A stretch of DNA of 64,000 bases. Source: Pyrenophora tritici-repentis (taxonomy: Eukaryota > Ascomycota > Dothideomycetes > Pleosporales > Pleosporaceae). The notes under the pieces are model-generated. The model ran no database searches and was not told the DNA's origin. It saw nothing but the letters and a program-made list of their open reading frames with translations. The DNA is taken from positions 1,426,001 to 1,490,000 of the forward strand of contig NC_089396.1 in assembly GCF_003171515.1 (NCBI RefSeq), written 5' to 3'. Below, one piece after another: positions 56,346-64,000 of this stretch. Positions within the stretch are counted from its first letter, which is position 1; every line of letters begins with the position of its first letter. The position numbers and the translations under genes are program-made.

Positions 56346-56912
56346 TTAGTGTAGGAATAGACCAACATGTGCACACGATTCCCATGCTTGTCCCGCACCG
56401 ATCCCAGAACCCAGACCCCGTCGTGCCGCTGATCTTGCAGATCTCTCGGAGTCTTGCGTCATCTCGACAGGAAGAACGGGTATGACATCAGCTAGTGCAT
56501 ACTTGGCATCTGGTGCCCATAAGCCCTTCCCGTCACCCGCTTTTCCTGCAGGTACAGCCGGACCGCTGAGTCGCTCCTTCCATGTACATGGCATTATGTC
56601 TCGCTTGTGGCGTCCTGTTACCTGATGATGCTTGTAATTCTCCAGTGGCTACTACCACCACTACTTACTGTATTTGGGCCGGCACTCATCTCAGACTCTG
56701 AGCCTGAGCCAGAGTCTGAACCTTCTCCCTGTCCTTCCAAACGTACTGTGTTGAGGTAGTAGTTTGGTTGCGGTGAAGTCACCGGCAGCCTAGTTCCTTA
56801 GCTGCGAGCACGACGACGTCTTCCACTCGTAATGAGCACCATAGATCTACAAGTACTCACGTCGGGCGGGCGCTATCAATGCAGGGCTGCTAACAGCAAA
56901 GGGGCTAGACAT
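56346..56912 (-). CDS. Unrecognised small spliced gene
   Basis: Three exons on the minus strand, 56912-56857, 56789-56669 and 56621-56346, join into an open frame of exactly 150 codons. Introns are 67 and 47 nt with GTACTT and GTAAGT donors. The product starts MSSPFAVSSPALIAPARRE, has an acidic serine/glycine patch (GQGEGSDSGSGSESE), and then HKRDIMPCTWKERLSGPAV and WAPDAKYALADVIPV. I know no family with these features. The consistent phase across both introns and the protein-like composition are the only support. The first donor is not the best one available (GTGAGT lies 4 nt upstream). Confidence 0.42.
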
Positions 56913-57230
56913 GAGGATTGCGCAGTCAGCACCAGCAAATATCTTCTCGTTCGTCATAGCGACAGTGCTCAACATTTCCCTCACATGTTCTGAGTACATG
57001 AATCGAGCCTCTCCAATAGATACATGCGTTCTTTTGACCAGTTTTTCTTTTGTTCTTCCGTCTGCTAACAGGAAGACGCACTCTGCGCACACTATCCAGA
57101 CTAGGCGGAAATGACGACACACGTCAGCTAACAAAGCTCAGTCTACATCTTTCTATATCACAGGCGTTCTCGTGCGCATTGTTAGACATCGTATTCTCAG
57201 CTTCCGCATCACGAATTGCTATCAGGAAAC

Positions 57231-59057
57231 ATGACCGCAATGAAAGACCAACGGCGTGCGGCAGAAGCCGCAATCTTTGACCAGACTAACCTGCTCCCAC
57301 CAAGAAAGGTCTTTGTCACCGTTGGGGCCCTCGCAATTTGCCAACTCATATGCTATGCCGAACAGACAGGAATAGGTATTGCTCTACCGGCAATTGGACG
57401 GGATCTCAATGCTCAAGATACGATTAGCTGGGCAGGAACCAGTGCGCTGATATCAAATACGATTTTCCAAGTTCTCTATGGAAGGCTGAGCGATTTATTC
57501 GGTATGTACGCGTTGTTTTCTTTAGCGTCGAGCAAAGACGCCGAAATTGGATCGATAAAGAGAGATTTGCAATGGCTGACACTTACATCATAGGTAGAAA
57601 ACCCACTTTGCTCTGGGCACTAGCTCTCCTCGCCATATCGGACCTCCTCTGCGGGTTTGCCAAAAACGACGTCATGCTCTACGTCTTCCGAGGCTTCTCT
57701 GGTGTCGCAAACGGCGGCGTAGCCTCCCTGTCCGCAATGATTGTTTCCGACGTCGTTACGCTCGAGCAACGTGGAAAATGGCAGGGCATAATTGGCGCTG
57801 CCGTCGGCATGGGAAACATCGTCGGACCTTTCGTCGCTGCCGCTTTTGTGCAAGGCGGTTCTTGGAGAGGTTTCTTTTGGTCCTTCAGTCCTGCTGCTGT
57901 TGCATCCGGCTTGCTGTGTCTCTGGCTATTGCCGACGAGTACGGATCGGCCAAAGGTCGAATTCAAGCAGGTGATGAAGAAAATCGACTTTGGTGGCATA
58001 TTCTTTGGCAGTGTGGCTTTGATACTACTATTGATTCCGATAGCCGGGGGTGGTGACTACTTTGACTGGGATAGTCCCAAGGTCATTGCGATGTTGACGA
58101 TTGGGAGTATTTGCTCGCTGCTCTTCATTTATGTTGAACGCAGTGTTGCTTTGTTGCCTATGATGCCGCGTGCGTATTCCCCCAAGCTTGTATCCATACA
58201 CAAACTAACAAAGAACAATAGTATCGCTCTTCAAGAACACCCCTGTTGCTGTCATGCTCGCTCAGAACTTTCTCTTCGGCATCGTCGCTTACAGCCAAAC
58301 CTTCTACCTTCCCCTCTTCTTTCAAAATGCACAACGCCTCTCACCCATGAAATCAGCTTGCCTCATGCTTCCCTTGACCTCTTTCCAAGCAACTTCCTCC
58401 ATTCTCTCGGGTCAGTACATCTCGCGTCAAGGACGCTACGGAGAGATCATCTGGTTAGGATTCTTTCTATGGACCCTCGGCTCAGGTTTAACCTGCATTT
58501 TCGGCGTCAACACACCCATGTACGTCATTGTCTTGATCCTCATGGTAACCGGCATCGGCATAGGCATGGTCTTCCAACCGGTCCTTATCGCCCTGCAAGC
58601 ACACTGCACCAGAGCTCAACGTGCGATTGTCATCTCGAACAGAAACTTTATTCGCAGCTTAGGTGGAGCTGTTGGTCTGGCGATTTCGGCGGCGGTATTG
58701 CAAAATTCACTATATCAGGCTTTGCCAAAGAACTACCGGGAGGACTTGTCAGCTTATGAAACTCCGAATTTTGCCAAGCTTGGGGAGGAAGAAACTACAC
58801 AGATTGTCCAGGCTTATGCGAAAGCGAGTCGCACAGTATTCTACATGAACGTGTCGTTTATTGCGCTGTGTCTCATTGGGTGCTTTTTGATCAAGGACAA
58901 GGGGCTACAACGACCGGATGAAGTTAATATGGATGAGGAGAAGAAGGTGGAGAGGTCGGATAGTGGCAGCGAGCAAGTCGTTGTGAATCCAGTTGAGGAT
59001 ACTGAAAAGAAAAACGCCCCCGCTGGAGGGCGCAGGATGAGTGGTGCTACGTTGTGA
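57231..59057 (+). CDS. MFS drug transporter, DHA2-type
   Basis: A 560-residue plasma-membrane exporter of the 14-helix DHA2 family, which pumps drugs or toxic metabolites out against protons. Start ATG 57231; exons 57231-57501, 57594-58169 and 58222-59057. Family marks are the ALPAIGRDL segment, the motif A loop YGRLSDLFGRKP (joined across intron 1), FRGFSGVANGGVASLSAMI and RGKWQGIIGAAVGMGNIVGP (motif C). Late helices include LMVTGIGIGMVFQP and a IRSLGGAVGLAISAAVLQ segment. The C-terminal tail is acidic. No biosynthetic genes lie beside it, so a specific export role is not indicated. Confidence 0.88.
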
Positions 59058-59209
59058 TGCTTTTCTCTTCGATACCTAAGTTACGTCGTTCTGATTTTGA
59101 CACCAAGCGTTTCCTTTTGTTTAACGGTTCCCATGACAATTCCACTATATAGCTTAGAATTAATCGCATCGATATCCCAAGCAAGTTGATACGCCGCCTC
59201 GTCACTCCC

Positions 59210-59307
59210 ACCTGAGTGACATAGTATAATTGACATACTAGTGTACGCACTGTAGTGGCCAGACGCATCTATTGCCCACACTGTCAAATATGTTATGACG
59301 CCCAGGT
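59210..59307. mobile_element. MITE of the four-copy family, copy D
   Basis: The left arm ACCTGAGTGACATAG and the right arm, inverted ACCTGGGCGTCATAAC, are terminal inverted repeats. The inner ACATACTAGTGTACG and GGCCAGACGCATCTATTG match copies B and C. At 98 bp it is the best preserved copy for alignment. Confidence 0.62.
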
Positions 59308-59446
59308 CCTCCTCATAACCTTACTCCCACATATTAGCATATTTCAGCAGGCAGCAGTGCTTGGCAGCTTAAAACTGTGCAAAAGCTTTCTCTTTTCCCC
59401 CTCCTTTTAAACACTTCCCATAACCTCCTGTTCCACACACATACCA

Positions 59447-60082
59447 ATGATGGCTACGAATACCAACAATTACACGGCCGAGAGTGAGACCAAAGTCACA
59501 GATCTCCCCGCCAATGATACCGACAATGAAAACTCGGACGAAGGCAGCAACGACAGCGACAACGAAAGCAGCAACGAAAGTGCGATGGAATACGAAAATG
59601 TCATGACTGTAAGCGATGATTTCGACAGCCTGTGCTGGTATGTCTTTGGAGGCACATCCCACATCCAAGTATACTCGGACCCCTCCAACAAGCGTACATC
59701 CTCGCTATCCCTCTTTCACGGCCATCCCATCGAAAAAGCCCCCGCTACATCGCCTCCATGCCACAAGCTCGCTTTCAGCATTGAAACACGGAGCTACATC
59801 GAAACTCCAGGCTACAAAAAGCCCCGTCGGTTAGTAGTCCTGGGAATAGATGGCGGTATCGTCACTATTAGCGACGTGGTTGAACAACTGTCTCCCTACA
59901 TACGGGCAAACAAGGAAGACATATTCTGGGTTTTAGGGCCAACGATACAGTTTGACCCTCCACTCTCTCCGTATCAGGATACTCCCGTGAATACGAATAA
60001 ATGGTCCTCTGGGTTCTCTTTTGGGGTGATTGAGGAGGAGTATTACTCTATAGGCGTTGAGCTAGATGGCGAAAGGGCTTGA
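59447..60082 (+). CDS. Unrecognised acidic protein
   Basis: A 211-residue intronless open frame from ATGATGGCT. Residues 1-50 are rich in Asn, Asp, Glu and Ser (DNENSDEGSNDSDNESSNES) and look disordered. The remainder is an ordinary globular mix (KPRRLVVLGIDGGIVTISDV, KWSSGFSFGVIEEEYYSIGV). It may be a lineage-restricted protein. No motif gives a function. Well-formed composition and length make it a likely gene. Confidence 0.6.
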   Translation: MMATNTNNYTAESETKVTDLPANDTDNENSDEGSNDSDNESSNESAMEYENVMTVSDDFDSLCWYVFGGTSHIQVYSDPSNKRTSSLSLFHGHPIEKAPATSPPCHKLAFSIETRSYIETPGYKKPRRLVVLGIDGGIVTISDVVEQLSPYIRANKEDIFWVLGPTIQFDPPLSPYQDTPVNTNKWSSGFSFGVIEEEYYSIGVELDGERA

Positions 60083-60128
60083 ATTAATCTCAATCGTATT
60101 CAAACCTTTCGAACCCACTTGTATCTCT

Positions 60129-61786
60129 TCACATATCCCTCCATTTATTTTCCCTCTCCCATGCATATGCCGCTTCAAACACGCCCATCTCATCCCACCA
60201 CTTGCCGATAATCTGCATGCTAACCGGTAACTTTACCCCCGCTTCCAACCCAGGCCCCTCTAGCACACCCAACATGCCAATGGGTAGTGCTAGAACTGGA
60301 TGTCCACTCTGGTTAAACGGTGCCGTATTGGCTGTGAGACCGATTTGTTTGGCAATCTGCTCCAGGGGCGTTGCATCCACAGCCGCATGGCTCGTTGCTA
60401 CATACGGCAGGGTAGGGGTAAGCAAGACATCATACTGATCCAGCGCCGTATCGTACGCATCTCGCAGTTGCCGCGAGAGATTCGTTGCTTTGGCGAGGAG
60501 GTTGGGGAACTGTTTTGTGGCATAAAGGCCATTGAGATATATGTTCTTAGTAGAGGCGTATGCTTCGTCCCAATTTGCCTGCGACATGGGGTAGAACAGG
60601 GAGTTTAGAGGCAGCATTTGGTGGCCGCGACGGCCAAACTGTCCTGTCGTTTTTGAAAGGTAGCCTCCGACTTTTGAGACGCCAGTCCATATTGCGGCGC
60701 CTTTGGAGTGGAGGGGGATGTTTATCTGGGTGACGGTGGCGCCAAGAGAGGTGTACTTTTCTACTGCGACGAGGAAAGTTTGGATGACACGGGTGTCCAT
60801 TGCAGGTGTCGAGAGTGACTCCTTGATGATGGCGAATTTCTTGCCGAACAGTGGTTGCTCAGCTGGCATGTTGACTATGGAAGTGTACACCGGGACTCTG
60901 GACGGACTTGGCGCGGCGAAGGAGCGGTCGTCGATGTTATCTGTTCCGGCTATTGCTTCTAAAAGGAGAGCATTCTCTAGCACTGTTCGTGTCATGGGGC
61001 CGATGTGGTCGTTTGTTGGCTCATTGCTTCCACATCCGGTATATGGTACGAGTCCGAATGTTGGTTTCAATCCGACGATACCACAGTTGGCAGCTGGTAC
61101 ACGAATACTACCGCCTTGGTCTGCTCCAATAGCCCCATCTACCTCGCTTAGAGCTACAAGAACACCTGACCCACTTGAGCTTCCGCCTGCGCTATAGCCC
61201 ATTGCAACTGGGCTTTCGACTATTCCGGTGCTGGATGAATGGCTTGTGGCAGAATGACATAAGTTCTCACAGACTGCTTTTCCTAGAATATGGCCGCCGG
61301 CTTCTAGGATGCGCGTTGTGACTGTTGCATCGACATCTGGAACATAGCCTTTGATAAAGTTGGTACCTAGAAGCATGGGCACATCTTTGACAGCTATGTT
61401 GTCCTTGAGAGCGAATGTTTTGCTGTGGAGCTTGCCGTGGTTTGATTGCTTGTCGATGATGCTACACTTCCATGCCCAGGCTCCATGGGAGTTTTCGGCT
61501 TTCTCTGGGAAGTATATGCTTTCACGTGGAAAACGCTCGTTATCAACGTAGGGAACATAGTCTAGGCCTTTTTTTAGTGTGTCTTTCGCAATAACAATGG
61601 TAATAATGTTAACTCACCATCTAATGCTATCAACTGCTTACTGGCATCGTGGAAGACGGCTAGTAGTCGGTGGTAGTCCTCTTTCTCCTGCTCTGCTATC
61701 CTTACGCCGAGTTCAGAGCATAGCCCCTCTAGAGTTTCTTTCGTAACGGGATTGTCATTACTTGCGTCGAGAGAAAATACCGACAT
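60129..61786 (-). CDS. Amidase-signature hydrolase
   Basis: A 535-residue probable amide hydrolase with exons 61786-61618 and 61567-60129 (50-nt intron). The catalytic Lys is in TFALKDNIAVKDVP (about residue 111). The serines are in MGYSAGGSSSGSGVLVA, and GADQGGSIRVPAANCGIVGLKP is the amidase signature. The C-terminal half has YDVLLTPTLPYVA and LPVSMQIIGKWWDE, normal for fungal amidases. The two amidases in this window are not close copies. It is divergent from the allantoinase-like gene at 62417, and both could work in nitrogen salvage; that link is inferred. Confidence 0.87.
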
Positions 61787-62416
61787 CCTAGTAAACTAAC
61801 AACGGTCAAGATACGAAACAAAAGTCGAGAAAGTATCCAGAGATGATCCAGTAAATACGGGTGTGATGTGATTTTTAGTCGTATTAGTGAGTACCATCAA
61901 GCCTCGGATTCATTGATCTTCTACTTCGGCAAACTTTAGCATGCGTCCACAACTACATATTCGAGCATGAATAATACTCCTGCATAACATAGCGCGGATA
62001 ATCACCGACATATATCCTTGATTAGAAGGTGCCGTTCATTCGGCATGTGTAAGAACATGTGGTCCAGCCCCCAGGAAGGATCGATAAGGGCAAGGCGGGG
62101 CTAGTGGGATGCCGGATAGATCGTCGGGATGGTTGCTTCCGATAAACGGATCATCCAAACATGTAGTCAATAATTTGCCCTTGTTACCTAAACATACACT
62201 GAGTTACTGTCTTAATCAGGCAGGTCGTTTTGATCAAATATCGCGTCTGTATCAGGATATCGATGCTAGAACCCGTCCCGCATCTTGGGGTTTCTGAGAG
62301 AATAAAACCCCTCGGTAATCAATAGAGAGATAGTCGATTATATATGAACACGGTCTTTTTCCATCGCGCAATTTGGTTTTTGTTAATACTTGTATACGAA
62401 AGGTTTCATAGCCACC
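61787..62416. promoter_or_regulatory. Divergent promoter of the amidase and allantoinase-like genes
   Basis: 630 bp without an open gene. CGATAAG near 62091 and CGATAAA near 62140 match HGATAR, the site of GATA factors of the AreA/NIT2 type that switch on nitrogen-catabolic genes. Two sites are few, so this is suggestive only. Confidence 0.4.
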
Positions 62417-63554
62417 ATGGTCCATGTAGAAGATAGTCTTCAACTTCCCCGAGACTTCGAAGGTATTTCACCCTATTCCATGCGCCCCAACGCATACTAA
62501 ACCATATCTTAGGGTTTGGGGAAGACGGCCACGATGCACAATGGCCCAATGGTGCGCGAATTGCAGTATCCTTTGTCCTCAATTACGAAGAAGGCGGCGA
62601 GCGCAACCCCCTAGATGGCGACGGCACCAGCGAGCCTTATCTCTGGGAAAAGGGTCCTTCGGGTGGCGGTAAAGACCAGCGCCACTTAAATGGCGAGCAA
62701 GACTACGAGTATGGTAGCCGATGTGGCGCATGGCGTATACTCCGTCTAATGAAAGAATTCGGGTGGAACATGACCCTCTGGGCCATCGCAGTGGCAATGG
62801 AACGAAATCCCACGTTTGCGAAAGCATGTGTTCGAGATGGTCATGAAATAGGCGCACATGGGTATAGATGGCTCGATATCTGGGATTATTCTTTGGAAGA
62901 AGACAAAGCGTATATCAAGAAGACATGCCAGACGCTGGAGGCAGCTACAGGTATATATGACTGTAGTATGGTAAGAACGAACTGAGCTAAACGTAAACAG
63001 GTGAGTTTCCTGTTGGAGCGTACTTTGGCAGAGGAACACCGAATACGGCTAGTTTACTTCCAATCATGTGGAAAGAGATGGGGCATAAGATGCTGTATAC
63101 TTCCGAAGTCTACAATGAAGACTCACCGTATTGGATTGATCTACCTTGGGAGAAGGAACTTCCTGATAACGAAAAGGAGGGCCTGCTGATGCTGCCATAT
63201 AACTACGACTGTGAGCCCAGTCTCTTCCAACTCGCACACCCTGAGCTAACAGTTACCAAAGGCAACGACGGAAAGTTCCATATGCTTCCCGGTTTTGTGA
63301 GTTCAGCTGGTGCTGTATACGAACAGTATCTCAAGGACACGTTTGATTGCCTATACAGAGAAGGCGGCAAGATGATGACGATTCCGCTACATTCGAGAAT
63401 AGCTGGTAAGCCAGGAAGATCGGAGAGTCTACGTAACTTCATGAAGTATATATCGCAGAAGGAAGGCGTATGGGTTGCGAGTCGGAGGGATATTGCGCAT
63501 CATTACCGCAATACGTTTCCGTACAGACCGGGCTCGAAGACGGGTGGTTCGTAG
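62417..63554 (+). CDS. PuuE-type allantoinase / polysaccharide deacetylase
   Basis: A 345-residue protein, exons 62417-62462, 62513-62950 and 63001-63554; both introns are 50 nt. The start sits in a strong context (GCCACCATGG). The family mark is PNGARIAVSFVLNYEEGGE, followed by YEYGSRCGAWRILRLMKEFG, DGHEIGAHGYRWLDIWDY (the NodB metal region), GAYFGRGTPNT and LHSRIAGKPGR. These match the PuuE branch of polysaccharide deacetylases, which opens allantoin in urate breakdown in bacteria. A chitin-deacetylase role is less likely, because there is no signal peptide or chitin-binding domain. Some positions differ from bacterial PuuE (AHGYRW where CHGWRW is usual), so the substrate is not certain. 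Confidence 0.85.
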
Positions 63555-64000
63555 TTAGCGTTGGGATAAATCACTGCTGTGTTGGAGCTATAGCTACCAC
63601 TCAGAATCGGACTTTGAGCTGTGAACGGTGGAGTCGAGAAAGGAAGGTTGTGATGTCACCACAATCGCACCTTCCTGTTCCTGACGTTATCGTAGATGTG
63701 CACTGCGCTAGCACTTTGTCGCACTAGTATCGGCTGTTCTCCACTCCATCTCTTCCCTTGTCAATCGGCTTCTTTCATCCCGAATCGTTATCGCCTTATC
63801 ATCTACATACAATTCCGTCTTTCTCCAACTGTGCAGTCCAGCTATCTGAGTGATATGGAAGCTTGGCAGCTATGTTGTGGCAAGATGTGCTACAGGCCTT
63901 CGAACGGACGGCCAGCATGCATATATCGCCGCAATCGCTTCAACGGTAGGATTGCCCGGTGGAGCGTTTGAGTTACTCAAAATACGACCAAACCGGACTC
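63555..64000. other. Downstream region to the window end
   Basis: No gene can be supported in the last 446 bp. Short open frames are present but featureless. Confidence 0.4.

Overview
This 64 kb window comes from a filamentous ascomycete, most likely a Dothideomycete of the Pleosporales type. That placement is inferred from gene content and style, not from a search. Genes carry short GT-AG introns of about 46-60 nt, and the conserved set is fungal (Vps17, Tti1, Pds5, Mtg1, Mef2, an Acinus-like SAP protein). A eukaryotic initiator tRNA-Met is present. Old transposons carry stop codons of the TAG/TAA type, as left by repeat-induced point mutation (RIP) at CpA dinucleotides.

Region 1 (1-20825) is a stack of nested transposable elements with no host gene. 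A RIP-degraded Copia element on the minus strand (gag remnant 1-317, LTR 353-6575) is split by a young, intact Copia element (407-6408, two apparently identical 197-bp LTRs, duplication GTAAT). A RIP-degraded hAT DNA transposon follows (6914-10109, 8-bp duplication CCCTTGCA). Next is a 5'-truncated, RIP-degraded LINE-type element (10386-20811, apparent 14-bp duplication TACTAAATCTATCA). A chromodomain Gypsy element (11705-18924, apparently identical 208-bp LTRs, duplication AAAAC) sits inside its RNase H region. The LINE 3' part also holds a fragment of a second LINE and a 162-bp MITE whose ends match the hAT element.

Region 2 (20826-26561) is a transition zone. It holds a broken cytochrome P450 gene, a Tc1/mariner-like MITE, a monocarboxylate-type MFS transporter with a one-base frame break, and a solo LTR.

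Region 3 (26562-64000) is mostly core chromosome: Acinus-like protein, MTG1 (convergent), a SLIP-GC-like dynamin-family GTPase with a one-base frame break, initiator tRNA-Met, an amidase with an unusual C-terminal extension, VPS17 and MEF2 (divergent), a small membrane ORF, TTI1 and PDS5 (divergent), an unrecognised spliced gene, a DHA2-type drug transporter, an unrecognised acidic protein, a second amidase, and a PuuE-type allantoinase/polysaccharide deacetylase. Four copies of a roughly 100-110 bp inverted-repeat MITE family lie in the intergenic spaces.

Functionally, TTI1 (PIKK kinase assembly) and PDS5 (cohesin) share a promoter region, as do VPS17 (retromer) and MEF2 (mitochondrial ribosome recycling). 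The second amidase and the allantoinase-like gene are divergent, and HGATAR sites between them suggest nitrogen-source control. All function calls rest on reading the translated sequence; no database search was run.
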